Origin: Timema cristinae
Taxonomy: Eukaryota; Arthropoda; Insecta; Phasmatodea; Timematidae
Length of the DNA stretch: 64,000 nt
Assembly (NCBI GenBank): GCA_039000515.1
Contig: JBCFYV010001001.1
Span: 2,393,889 to 2,457,888, forward strand
Direction of reading: 5' to 3'
Made by a program: the position numbers and the translations under genes. Under the pieces are notes generated by a model that worked only from the letters and a program-made list of their open reading frames with translations, had not been told where the DNA came from and did not search any database. This document shows, piece after piece, positions 57,901-64,000 of this stretch. Positions within the stretch are counted from its first letter, which is position 1. Each line of letters starts with the position of its first letter.

Positions 57901-60900
57901 AATTATTTGAAAAATGACATCTGAACACAAGAATTGAACCAGGATCTTTGGCTCAGCGCACCAATGCTCACTACAAATCTTTTCAGGAATCGCCCCTTGT
58001 TCAGGGGTGATTCTTCATTCATAGCTTAAGGCAGAGTCTGTAATGGACACGTGGAAATCATCAGCTACTACATGCTATCATTGAATCACAGCCACCTGTG
58101 ACTCTGATATGCCAGTTTTATTGCTGTGTTTTGGTCTATTAGGGAGCGTATATAATAAAATATGTCTTCTTGTTTAAGTTAATGATGAGACATGTTAGTT
58201 GTTATAAATAATTAAGTAAATAAATAAAAAGAATCACTCAATATTTAAAAAAAATAATTAAGATAAAATAAATAAAAAGAATCAACTCAATATTTAAAAA
58301 CAAAATTAAATAAGTAAATAAATAAAAAGAATCAACTCAATATTTAAAAACATAAATAAGTAAATAAATAAAAAGAATTTCCTCAATATTTAAAAAAAAT
58401 TAAGTAAATAAATAAAAAGAATCAACTCAATATTTTAAAAAAAAATTAAGTAAATAAAAAAAATCAACTCAATATTTAAAAACATAAATAAGTAAATAAA
58501 TAAAAAGAATCAACTCAATACTTTTAAAAACATTGGCTGTAATTATGGGACCCACTTCATTGGTGAATGGTCTAAGGCAGGGGTCGGAAACCTTTAGAGC
58601 ATGAAGAGCTATTTTCCAAAATATGTTTTACCCTAGGGGCGCTAAGAAAAATGTTGGTTTTTATATTTGAATCTTCACCTTTTATTTATGTATTTATTAG
58701 TGACAAGTTGAGGATATACATATTTTAAATTTTATAAGCAAAACATAAACTATAATATTATCACTACACATTTAAATATTTGAGACATGTTACAAAGTGG
58801 GCCTATCGTTAAAACTTATTTATGAAGATATTAATGGAATATTAAATTGAGGACTAATGATGACTATATAACAAAGAAGTTTAACTTCAAATAATACTCG
58901 ATAACCATACTGTTATATATCAAACAAAACTATTTAACACAAAATGTACAAAACTACAAAATATAATGCAGGCGCCTAAAATCTGTCAAGAAGGCGCTAA
59001 GACGCCCACGGGTGCCGTGTTGCAGACCCCTGGTCTAAGGTTTCACTACTATGTTAGACTGGCCTGTTGATGGCGGAGAGATTGGGGTTTGAATCCAAGG
59101 GGGGTTTTTCCTAAATAGTTTTCCACTCTCCTTCCACACAAATGCAGGTAAATTACCTTTAAATTTCTTCCTCTCTCATCCCATTCCCACTAAAGTAATT
59201 ATCATAATATATGCGTATAATCTGAACAGGTAGCAAGATGCGGTGATAAAATTATATATATAATTATGTAATAATACATTAGTATTGGGATAATTTGCAC
59301 TTTGTAGATCCTAAATAATTATGTCATTACTAAATAAAACTGTTAATGAACACGTATGAAACAACTTCGGGTTGGCTTTATGCTGCTGCTCAAACAACAC
59401 TCAATTTATTGTTATATTGCCCTCATCCATTGAAGGGGTATCAGCTTCTTTGATTACTGGTGGTTGTGCAAACATAAACTTGTAGCATTTTTGTAAGTTT
59501 CTTATGGCTTAATTCACTGTACAGTACCCCCATGGCTTCTTTGGTGCTGACTGACAGCTAACAGCTGACTTCTGACAGTCAACATTTAGGTATATACCTA
59601 CATGTTGAGCGTCAGAAGTGACAGCTACTAATTACATGTTTTTGCAGATCATATGGTTTGGCGTAGGGATACATAATTTGGTCTGGTAGCTTTTCAAAGC
59701 TTTTAGCTGTCAGCTATGAGCTGTCACTCAGCACCAAAGAAGCCATGGAGCTACTGTATGTTGAAGTAAACTTCTTGACAAACCAATCAACTACCAGTTG
59801 TTCTAAAGTAAGATATAAACCGTATATCCCCAGTGCTTGGACAATGTGGAGGGCCGCCAGTGTGAGCGCTGTAAGGAGAACAAGTATGATCGTCAGCGTG
59901 GTTGTGTGGACTGCCCTCCCTGCTACAACCTAGTTCAAGACGCGACCAACGACCATCGGTCCAAGCTGAATGAACTGAAGCTCGTGCTCAGTAACATTGC
60001 CAGCGACCCCACTGTCATAAACGACACCAACTTTGAGAACAAGCTGAGAGATGTCCAGTTCAAGGTGGAGGACTTGTGGAACCATGCCAAGCAAGGGGCA
60101 GGAGGTGAGTGAGGAATCGAATGTTGATAGGCTGCTACATCAAACCCTAGGGGCCTAGCCACAAATTTAAAGTGGTGTCCAAATTCAAATTAGATCACTC
60201 ATTCTAAGTAAAGTTTGAGGATAATGGGAGAAGATTGAAGGTGGTCTATTGTTTTAAATTATTTAAACACTAATTAATAACCTTAAATATCTGCACTTTT
60301 AATATATCACAGCCCGGATTGGTGGCTGCATGATCTAGGGTGTCACTACCACTATAGATTAGATTGCCGATGACGGGGAGATTGGGGTTCAAATCTCAGT
60401 CAGGTGGTTTTACCTAAATGGTTTTACACTCTTCCTCCATGTGAATGCTGGTACACTTTCTCTAACTCAACCTTCCCTAACCCTAATACATTAAAGTAAT
60501 TAGTACTTATGTATATAACCCAAACGGGTAGTAAGATGTGGTACTAAAATAACTCTATGAGCAGCTATCAACCTAGCAAGGAAAGACTGAAAAGAATTTA
60601 GGTATTGACCGGAAATAAAAATAGAACACAAATGGAGGAATATTTTATGCATTGAATGTCTAATAGACATTTTTACCAAGAGCCTGAAGTTTGTTTGTGA
60701 CTGTAAACATTTGTTGTGGTTTCTTATCGTTAGGTTTTATTTCCATAATATCTTCAAGTTAATGTTGTTACAGTTCCATAGTTAGGATGGGAGGGAATGC
60801 CAGGTATGTTCAATATTTTTGCTGTTTTATGACAAAATAATATTTTTTTTTTGACAAAAGAAAACAAATATTGCTTCCTGTATATATTAAGTTGTATTTT

Positions 60901-62165
60901 TTACATGTGACTTATTAATCTCAACTGTTCTTGAATATCTTTCATGAGCAAAGTGGTATCTGACCAAAACTTGTTAAATTGATTAAAAAAATCCTGGTTA
61001 AATTCCTCGATGTCTTTGATACACATTCAAGAAAATGTAAACTGTAAAATACATACCTTAATAGTTAATCCACGTTCCTTTCCAACCCATCTTAAAATGT
61101 CTATTTCTGATCACATTCCCTTAGTTTATATTAATGAATCCTTTATTCCTTGAATCCTATGGTATTCGAGATTTGAAAACAATTTTGAAAGCCTTGACTT
61201 TCAGAAACAATTTTAACTAACAAGTAAAAGGAATTATATCTGCTTGCTTAGTTGGGAGAGTAAAAAAAAATATATATATATTAATATAATTAATTTACTA
61301 AAAATTTTTATATTTTTGTTGCTTGATGTAATAAACATGACAAACAAAATAGCATTATAGCATTTGTCAGTGGCGCCAAGTCTTAAACAACTTTTGTTTT
61401 AAAAATTTGATTCTATATGTTTTCACTTTATCTAAAATTGTACATTTTTAAAGCTTTGGGGATTTGAATTTGGATTCAAGAATCGAAAGAAAATTTAAGA
61501 TTTAAATTTGAGAAATATTGGATCAGTCCCATCTATAATTAATATAGTCTAAGTTTCTGGCATTTAACTTTAAATAACCCACTTTGGTGGCTGCATTGTT
61601 TAAGGTGGAACTTTCGCAATGTACTAGACTGCCAAAGACGGGGAGACTTGGGTTTGAACCCAGTCGGGAGTACTGAGGGTTTTTTTCCTAAATGGTATTC
61701 CACTCTCCACATAAATGTGGGTACACTTAAAATAAATTCAATATCATCCCTATTCCATTAGAATAATTAGTACATATAGCTATATAACCCAAATGGTTAG
61801 TAAGATTCATTGCTAAAAAATTTTTAAATATTTTAATAAATTATTGACACAAGGCATGTGGGAATGTTTGGAAGTAGGGAAGGGTCGATTTTAAATTATT
61901 TTTTATTAATGCCGTTAGCTAGAAACAAACAGCAACCTCCTGGTTTAGAATATGTGAGTCCAATATGGTAGCTGTGACTGTCACAGGTGATGACAAGAGC
62001 TTATTGGAACGTCTGGAGGAGTTGAAGAAGCGGCTGAATGAAGTTGGTGACCTTATCACTCAGGTCAATAACTTCACAAGGAGAGCAGCCGCTGGAACTG
62101 AGATGGGAACGAGGAACGTCACAGAAGCTGAGGAGATAATTGACAACGCCTTGGCACTATTGAAG
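41296..62165 (+). CDS. LanB2: Laminin subunit gamma (LAMC1/LanB2 type), 12 internal exons; both ends outside the window
   Basis: Laminin gamma joins alpha and beta chains into the cross-shaped heterotrimer of basement membranes, is secreted, and binds nidogen. The twelve exons (41296-41481, 42943-43168, 43803-44062, 46432-46601, 47596-47728, 47872-48096, 49075-49260, 51687-51884, 54058-54254, 57012-57227, 59834-60104, 61987-62165) join in frame for about 816 residues: LE2-LE4, L4, the following LE block and the start of the coiled coil. Compared from memory with the roughly 1,600-residue family members, this is the middle half. LN domain and LE1 are upstream, most of the coiled coil downstream. 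Splice phases are mutually consistent at every junction. The gamma type rather than beta is shown by the single L4 domain within the LE array and the NVDPNAV motif. Confidence 0.97.
42258..42890 (+). repeat. Degenerate pyrimidine-rich minisatellite before a splice acceptor
   Basis: Units of about 40-50 bp contain TTCTAACCTCCACTTCAACT, CACCATGCTCCTACTTC or variants, repeated more than ten times. It ends about 50 bp before the acceptor of exon 2 (42943). The array is almost purely C/T on the sense strand with scattered A. Confidence 0.85.
42943..43168 (+). CDS. LanB2: Laminin gamma exon 2: rest of LE3 and most of LE4
   Basis: Encodes [27 protein letters not shown], then the next LE repeat with [17 protein letters not shown]. 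Acceptor TTTTAG, donor AAG/GTGAGT. Leaves in phase 2, completing Arg with the first base of the next exon. Confidence 0.95.
43803..44062 (+). CDS. LanB2: Laminin gamma exon 3: end of LE4, split LE and start of L4
   Basis: [16 protein letters not shown] and [12 protein letters not shown] close LE4 and open the LE repeat that L4 interrupts; the L4 part begins [13 protein letters not shown] and ends VYFAAP. L4 is a jelly-roll-like globular insert without cysteines. Donor G/GTACAG. A family C SINE begins about 15 bp into the following intron. Confidence 0.95.
44077..44256 (+). repeat. SINE family C, 5'-truncated, close to a splice donor
   Basis: Starts inside the B box (TTCAAATCTCGGTCGGG) and runs to a decayed tail (AGATTGAATAAGTAGCAAG). 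It lies about 15 bp after the donor of exon 3. The frame stays open into it, so failure of this donor would read SINE sequence for about 48 codons before a stop. Confidence 0.75.
44891..45166 (+). mobile_element. SINE family B, full-length with target duplication
   Basis: Head GGTAACCTGGTGGTCTAGGG, B box GGGGTTCAATCC, full body and shared tail. AGTTCACTATT (44880-44890) and AGTTCGCTATT (45167-45177) form an 11-bp duplication with one difference. Confidence 0.93.
45475..45723 (+). mobile_element. SINE family C with 12-bp target duplication
   Basis: Head CAGGCTTTGGTGGCAGCATG, B box GGGGCTCAAATCCCG, body with a small ATCTAA duplication, and a decayed tail (GCGTAACCCTAAAAGG). TAATTTAATTTT is at 45463-45474 and 45724-45735. 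Confidence 0.85.
46088..46340 (+). mobile_element. SINE family C, full-length
   Basis: Head TACCCGCTTCATTAGCTGC, B box TGGTTCGATCTC, body, tail AATAGTCTGAATGGGTAGTA. It lies about 90 bp before exon 4. Confidence 0.82.
46432..46601 (+). CDS. LanB2: Laminin gamma exon 4: L4 domain, middle
   Basis: [19 protein letters not shown] and [14 protein letters not shown] are conserved L4 landmarks (laminin IV type A). Acceptor TTTCAG, donor GTG/GTGAGG in phase 0. The open frame runs a short way past the donor into intron. Confidence 0.94.
46689..46877 (+). repeat. SINE family C, 5'-truncated
   Basis: Begins GTGTCACACTTCTAATAGAC and continues through the family C body; the tail is decayed. A family B copy begins just after it. 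Confidence 0.65.
46891..47187 (+). mobile_element. SINE family B, full-length with target duplication
   Basis: Head GGATGACATGGTGGTCTAGG, B box GGGGTTCAATCC, body, shared tail and an interrupted (AAT)n run. AACAATACTTAGA (46878-46890) and AACAATATCTAGA (47188-47200) are the duplication, two differences. Confidence 0.92.
47596..47728 (+). CDS. LanB2: Laminin gamma exon 5: L4 domain, later part
   Basis: [18 protein letters not shown] and [16 protein letters not shown]; the NLT is a potential N-glycosylation site also present in other gamma chains. Acceptor TTTTAG, donor G/GTCAGT, phase 0 to 1. The following intron is only 143 bp, the shortest here. Confidence 0.95.
47872..48096 (+). CDS. LanB2: Laminin gamma exon 6: end of L4 and next LE repeat
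   Basis: [17 protein letters not shown] ends L4; [18 protein letters not shown] and [18 protein letters not shown] resume the LE series. The donor is ACTG/GCAAGT, a GC donor. A GT five bases later would create a stop soon after the junction, so the GC site is the only one that keeps TGRC continuous. Confidence 0.94.
48097..49074 (+). other. GC-AG intron
   Basis: Starts GCAAGTATTT and ends TTTTCCAG. Aside from the C at position 2, the donor matches the consensus strongly, as is usual for GC introns. It carries a family H SINE at 48153-48412. Confidence 0.9.
48153..48412 (+). mobile_element. SINE family H copy
   Basis: Head ACCACCTCTGTGGTCTAGGG with B box GGGTTCAATTCCC, then a body matching the reverse of 18262-18486 (CAGCCTTATGAGGACAAATG, ATCTAGAAAACTGAGATTAA). 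Begins about 57 bp inside the GC-AG intron. Confidence 0.72.
49075..49260 (+). CDS. LanB2: Laminin gamma exon 7: LE repeats
   Basis: [58 protein letters not shown]. Cysteine spacing fits two consecutive LE repeats. Acceptor TTCCAG, donor G/GTACTT. Confidence 0.95.
49300..49590 (-). mobile_element. LINE C-terminal relic, antisense
   Basis: The minus strand, with frameshifts, has EEARVMWMG and a basic tail including [14 protein letters not shown], resembling the 3' end of LINE proteins and similar to 3360-3620. On the sense strand of the gene it appears as a C/T-rich tract. Confidence 0.5.
49581..49838 (+). mobile_element. SINE family C, full-length
   Basis: Head CTCTGTGGTCAAATGGTCTA, a slight insertion before the B box, body and tail AGCGTATAGCCCGAACTGGT with TAAGACATGGTACTAAA. 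Confidence 0.83.
49910..50149. mobile_element. TA-flanked MITE, copy 2
   Basis: Ends CAGCAAGGCCACGGCTTCTT and AAGAAGTCATGGGGCTAATC, each next to TA. The internal palindrome centred on AGGTATATACCT is intact. It is the most diverged of the three copies. Confidence 0.85.
50320..50470 (+). repeat. SINE family E, partial copy
   Basis: TTCAGTTGGTAGTGTGTTTG (A box) and GAGGTTGGATTCC (B box) with the E body (CTTATGAATTAATGGC, AGATTTGAGTTAG). The D/E tail is missing. Confidence 0.55.
50520..51680. other. Intron 7 remainder; decayed repeats
   Basis: AACTGTGTTCTTCTTTTCAC, TCCTTTTATATGTC and CCTTCTTCCAAATAT at 50688-50790 recur at 47427-47517 and in the hairpin at 57750-57829. A MITE-like stretch at about 51440-51640 (CTATAAAATAACATAAATAA, AGACAGCAAAAAAAAG) resembles 14940-15120. 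No exon is seen. Confidence 0.4.
51687..51884 (+). CDS. LanB2: Laminin gamma exon 8: LE repeats with nidogen-binding site
   Basis: [17 protein letters not shown], then [34 protein letters not shown]. In mouse laminin gamma-1 the corresponding NIDPNAV loop is the main nidogen contact. NRT and the flanking cysteines are typical. Acceptor TTTCAG, donor G/GTAAAA. Confidence 0.96.
51782..51802 (+). other. Nidogen-binding loop NVDPNAV
   Basis: Seven codons for N-V-D-P-N-A-V. The Asp, Asn and Val that contact nidogen in the vertebrate complex are all kept; Ile to Val at position 2 is conservative and, as I recall, shared with Drosophila. Confidence 0.88.
51885..52770. other. Intron 8, first part; short inverted and direct repeats
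   Basis: CCAGTTCATGAACTGGATAG at about 52477-52500 is a small palindrome, and related TTCATGAATTGG and TTCATGAACC motifs lie within 70 bp. Nothing else is recognised. Confidence 0.4.
52774..53061 (-). mobile_element. SINE family D with 11-bp target duplication
   Basis: Plus-strand order is tail complement (ATTTGAGATATTTAATGTGC), body, B-box-like CTGGGTCTAAACCC and head complement ACCACTGAGGTCTGAC. AGCATAAAATA is at 52763-52773 and 53062-53072. The duplication defines both ends of family D: the tail ends in a TTTATTT-type run and the head begins GTCAGACCTC or GTCGACCTC. Confidence 0.92.
53564..53830. mobile_element. Near-perfect 267-bp palindrome (foldback element)
   Basis: Left arm 53564-53678 and right arm about 53718-53830 are inverted copies over about 114 bp, differing at only a few positions. 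The centre holds a short nested inverted repeat (GGAAGTAGT and ACTACTTCC). No coding sequence. No target duplication was found. Confidence 0.93.
54058..54254 (+). CDS. LanB2: Laminin gamma exon 9: LE repeats
   Basis: [64 protein letters not shown]. Acceptor TTCTAG, donor GAG/GTAAGG, leaving in phase 0. Confidence 0.95.
54277..54577 (-). mobile_element. SINE family D close to a splice donor
   Basis: Tail complement GAGGTATTTAACGTGCACTT, body, B-box complement GGGATTGAACCC, head complement TTGGGTCGAC. TTGATCAC flanks it (54267 and 54578). The element begins about 22 bp after the donor of exon 9, antisense to the gene. Confidence 0.88.
54590..55920. other. Intron 9 spacer with a (TG)n run
   Basis: (GAGT)n and (TG)n lie at about 54917-54978. 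CCAGCACTCGTGGCCGAGAG near 55320 is locally GC-rich without recognised meaning. No exon is seen. Confidence 0.5.
54917..54978. repeat. (TG)n microsatellite
   Basis: About 26 TG units following AGTGAGTGAG. Confidence 0.95.
55928..56800. mobile_element. Large foldback element, about 870 bp
   Basis: Arms of about 390 bp are inverted copies: AAGACTTAGATAATTTGCTC pairs with GAGCAATTTATCTAAGTCTT, GGTGAAAAAACATATTGTCAG with CTGACAATATGTTTTTTCACC-type sequence, and AAAACAATGCTTTAGGTCCA with TGGACCTAAAGCATTGTTTT. The centre is short (ATTACTCCTTTGTTATAATC to AGCAAAAAGGAGTAATGGG). Arms have diverged moderately, so it is old. No protein is encoded. Confidence 0.9.
57012..57227 (+). CDS. LanB2: Laminin gamma exon 10: LE repeats
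   Basis: [46 protein letters not shown] and [19 protein letters not shown] is a potential glycosylation site. A symmetric exon, phase 0 to 0, 216 bp; skipping it would keep the frame but remove about one and a half LE repeats. Acceptor TTCCAG, donor CCG/GTAAGT. Confidence 0.95.
57750..57829. other. Hairpin with repeat-derived arms
   Basis: TTATATTTGGAAGAAGGTAT pairs with ATACCTTCTTCCAAATATAA, continuing to AGGGAAGGT and ACCTTTTCT. The arm sequence also occurs near 47500 and 50775, so the hairpin joins two inverted copies of one repeat. Confidence 0.75.
57895..58085 (-). repeat. Family F tRNA-like repeat
   Basis: Minus-strand tRNA-like unit with B box CTGGTTCAATTC and leader shared with 10945-11175 (TTCATTCATAGCTTAAGGCAG complement). 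The A box is decayed. Confidence 0.6.
58203..58532. repeat. AT-rich tandem repeat, about six units
   Basis: Units of about 50-58 bp contain AAGTAAATAAATAAAAAGAA, TCAACTCAATATTTAAAAA. Unit-length differences lie in the poly-A part. Confidence 0.92.
58549..59252 (+). mobile_element. SINE family C split by a hAT-type element
   Basis: The head (GACCCACTTCATTGGTGAATGGTCTAAGG) is at 58549-58577 and the rest resumes at 59033, with B box GGGTTTGAATCC, body and tail GCGTATAATCTGAACAGG. The break is the hAT insertion. Confidence 0.88.
58578..59032. mobile_element. Nonautonomous hAT element, 455 bp, with 8-bp target duplication
   Basis: Ends CAGGGGTCGGAAACC and TGTTGCAGACCCCTG are inverted repeats of hAT type. 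GTCTAAGG is duplicated exactly at 58570-58577 and 59033-59040. GGCGCTAAGA motifs lie near both ends as subterminal repeats. No transposase. Confidence 0.95.
59522..59756. mobile_element. TA-flanked MITE, copy 3
   Basis: Ends CAGTACCCCCATGGCTTCTT and AAGAAGCCATGGAGCTACTG between TA at 59520-59521 and 59757-59758. Internal palindrome as in copies 1 and 2. Its right end is 77 bp before the acceptor of exon 11. Confidence 0.92.
59834..60104 (+). CDS. LanB2: Laminin gamma exon 11: last LE repeat and start of coiled coil
   Basis: [18 protein letters not shown], then [14 protein letters not shown], where the CxxC pair marks the junction of the LE region and the trimeric coiled coil and probably links chains by disulfide. 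Heptad-like [17 protein letters not shown] follows; NDT is a potential glycosylation site. Acceptor CCCCAG, donor G/GTGAGT. Confidence 0.96.
60311..60547 (+). mobile_element. SINE family C, full-length
   Basis: Head AGCCCGGATTGGTGGCTGC, B box GGGGTTCAAATCTC, body, tail GTATATAACCCAAACGGGTA with AAGATGTGGTACTAAA. Confidence 0.83.
60548..61570. other. Intron 11 spacer; no exon or repeat recognised
   Basis: AT-rich sequence without coding frames of laminin type or clear repeats. Confidence 0.4.
61577..61822 (+). mobile_element. SINE family C with 8-bp target duplication
   Basis: Head ACCCACTTTGGTGGCTGC, B box GGGTTTGAACCCAG, body, tail TATATAACCCAAATGGTTAG. TTTAAATA is at 61569-61576 and 61823-61830. 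Confidence 0.83.
61987..62165 (+). CDS. LanB2: Laminin gamma exon 12: coiled coil
   Basis: [20 protein letters not shown] and [10 protein letters not shown], then [17 protein letters not shown]; leucine and isoleucine spacing fits heptads. NFT and NVT are potential glycosylation sites. Acceptor TCACAG, donor AAG/GTAAGA, leaving in phase 0. The next exon is beyond the window. Confidence 0.94.
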
Positions 62166-62735
62166 GTAAGATTTATATGTGAAAATATAAACTAAAATAA
62201 CTAAATAAACTGTTTAGGATTTATTCGTGTTTATAACTTAATGCTTGCCTGGCATTTTCAATTAAAAGCAGTTAGGTACTTAATACAAGCGTGTTTGTGA
62301 TATAATTACATTTATTATTTTGCATAAATGGATTGTAATTTGAATATATTATTGTTCTTAAGAGCCTGTCTCATACCACAGATAGCAAGCAGCTAACTTA
62401 GGTAAGTGATAGAGCTCGGACCAGGTGTATTTATAAAAACAGTCTAATTGAGGCCAATGAAACTACTTAAAAAATACAATGCAATTAAAAAAAATCAGAA
62501 TTAAAACATTACTAAACCCATCCCAATTTCACTACTAAAAAATTACAACAGTTTTTTTTGTTTGAGCATACTCTTGTATTTAACATCCCGATTAATTGAC
62601 CGTAAGATGGACTCTTTAAAGGTAGGAATGTAGGGAACGTAAGAAAAGAATTAAAAAAAATTGCATTTTTTATAGATAAAAATTTTTTTGAACAAAATAA
62701 ATAAAATATTAATCCAGTACAAGCATAGTGTTTAA
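62166..62735. other. Intron 12 start; nothing recognised
   Basis: AT-rich sequence with no exon or repeat that I can identify. Confidence 0.4.
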
Positions 62736-62736
62736 T

Positions 62737-62910
62737 AACGAGCCTCGTGGTATTATGTGGTCAGTCCACCTGGCTACGAATCTAGGAGTCTTGGGTTCAA
62801 TTTCTGGCTGGTACCATAGGTATTTTTCCCGAAAGGGGAACTATCCCAACGATCGCCATGGTTTGGTTAATTAGGCTCAAGTTAGGTTTAAGATCACTCC
62901 TAGATCCTCA
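62737..62910 (+). repeat. tRNA-like repeat, family G-like
   Basis: GAGCCTCGTGGTATTATGTGG, CTGGCTACGAATC and B box TTGGGTTCAATTTC form a tRNA-like head; body not matched elsewhere in the window. Confidence 0.5.
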
Positions 62911-63084
62911 ACTTCATAATCACTATCATTACATCATTTCATTGTGGGTACAATGTGTAGACAACCTCCATAGTTGTACCCTGGGTATCATTCTTTCTCA
63001 CCAGAGCAGCTAAAAGTCTACAAACTCAAGTTGACCAAACGAGATACTACATAGCTTTCCTGATCAAAGATGCCATACCCCCCA

Positions 63085-63470
63085 AAAAATAGAGTTCAAT
63101 TTTCTTCACATGGTGATATCACCATTTGCTAAATATTTCATAAGTATAGTGGTATTAGATAACAAACTTTTCAAACAAAGAGTAAAAGTTTTAATCAAGT
63201 CTCAGGATACCCTTAACAAATAATGCAGCAACTGTTGAGCTCACTATGTGAAGAAAAATAATTCAAATTCTATATTTCTACTGAAGCAATATTTGATTTA
63301 GCGTACAACCTGAATGGATAGTAAGAAGCAGTGATAAAAAATAAATAAAAAATATTTGACTACTTTTGAGTATAAAAATGTTTTGCTATAAAAACTGAAA
63401 AACACTGCCCTTTTCTTATGTCTCCAGCATCCCCACTTAGGTCATTAAACTGAGGAGTTGACGTTAAAAA
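63085..63470. mobile_element. Foldback element related to 38643-39210, with a SINE tail inserted
   Basis: GTTCAATTTTCTTCACATGG (63094) and CTATGTGAAGAAAAATAATT (63244) are the inner arms; ACACTGCCCTTTTCTTATGT near 63402 matches the outer part at 39178. A 50-bp A/B/C tail (GTACAACCTGAATGGATAGT) sits at about 63301-63350 with ATATTTGA on both sides. Confidence 0.72.
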
Positions 63471-63574
63471 ACAGTTATTATTTGTCTAATGAAAGTGCCT
63501 CAAATTTTGAGATAACCATGCTTTCAAGAAACAACTGTGTAAACATTATGTGATTTTAACTGTACAATTTTAAA

Positions 63575-63830
63575 CTCACCTGCTTTGGTGGCCGCATGGT
63601 TTATGACATCACTTTCGCGTTATACCAGAGTGCTGATGACTGAGAGGTAAGGGCTTGAATTTTGGCTGGATGTACTAAGGGCGGCTTTTCCTAAATAGTT
63701 TTCCACTCACCCTCATGCAAATGCAGGTACATGTACTCTAAATTCAACCTTATCATTCTTAGCTCATTATCATAATTAGTACATATGCCTATAACTTGAA
63801 CCGGTAATAAAATGCAGTGCTAAAAAAAAA
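63575..63830 (+). mobile_element. SINE family C, full-length
   Basis: Head CTCACCTGCTTTGGTGGCCG, decayed B box GGGCTTGAATTTTG, body, tail GCCTATAACTTGAACCGGTA with AAAATGCAGTGCTAAAA. Confidence 0.8.
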
Positions 63831-64000
63831 AGGGAACTCTTATACTGTCCATCCAAGTCCTATAGATCTTGATAACCTATTTTTAGGTTTTGATTTACAA
63901 AACTTGTTTTCTAACTCCTAGACAAATTACAATGTGATGTGCTATGTTTGAAATTACCAGCGTTTCTGTAAGGATGGATTTAAGGGCCACTCTCCCTGTA

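Overview
The window is eukaryotic nuclear DNA, AT-rich and dense with repeats. Its only recognisable host gene is the middle of a laminin gamma subunit gene on the + strand (LAMC1 in vertebrates, LanB2 in Drosophila). The encoded protein is closer, from memory, to insect LanB2 than to vertebrate LAMC1, for example at the split LE/L4 domain, in the repeat carrying NVDPNAV, and in the [10 protein letters not shown] entry to the coiled coil. Together with a jockey-like LINE with a (CTA)n tail and many tRNA-derived SINEs, this suggests an arthropod, probably an insect with a large genome. I cannot name the species.

Layout. From 1 to 41295 I recognise no host exon. The stretch holds a degenerate jockey-like LINE (975-3003), other LINE relics, a 136-bp satellite array (6794-8334), SINEs of several families, MITEs, hairpins, minisatellites and an inverted pair of longer repeats whose ends read ACTTTCTCGCT (26569-28905 and 34049-35410). 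Because the first laminin exon in the window starts in phase in the second LE repeat, this stretch is most simply read as one very large intron, or as intron plus unrecognised upstream exons.

From 41296 to 62165 twelve exons join without a frameshift or stop: 2447 bp, about 816 residues. They run from LE repeat 2 through LE3-4, the L4 domain, the C-terminal LE block with the nidogen-binding repeat, and the first part of the trimerising coiled coil. The signal peptide, LN domain and first LE repeat lie upstream; the rest of the coiled coil lies past 64000. All junctions are GT-AG except the intron after exon 6, which is GC-AG. The introns carry SINE copies, a TA-flanked MITE, a hAT-type element with a clean 8-bp duplication, a roughly 870-bp foldback and a 267-bp near-perfect palindrome.

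The mobile elements form a system. Three SINE families with different tRNA-like heads (called here A, B, C) end in the same tail, CGTATAACCCGAACGGGTAG followed by AAGACGCGGTGCTAA and a trinucleotide run. Two others (D, E) share a second tail. This fits two partner LINEs each mobilising several SINEs. Many copies have clear target-site duplications, some are 5'-truncated, and several are nested, so relative ages can be read. Family letters are labels for this window only. All repeat borders without a stated duplication are approximate because no alignment could be run.
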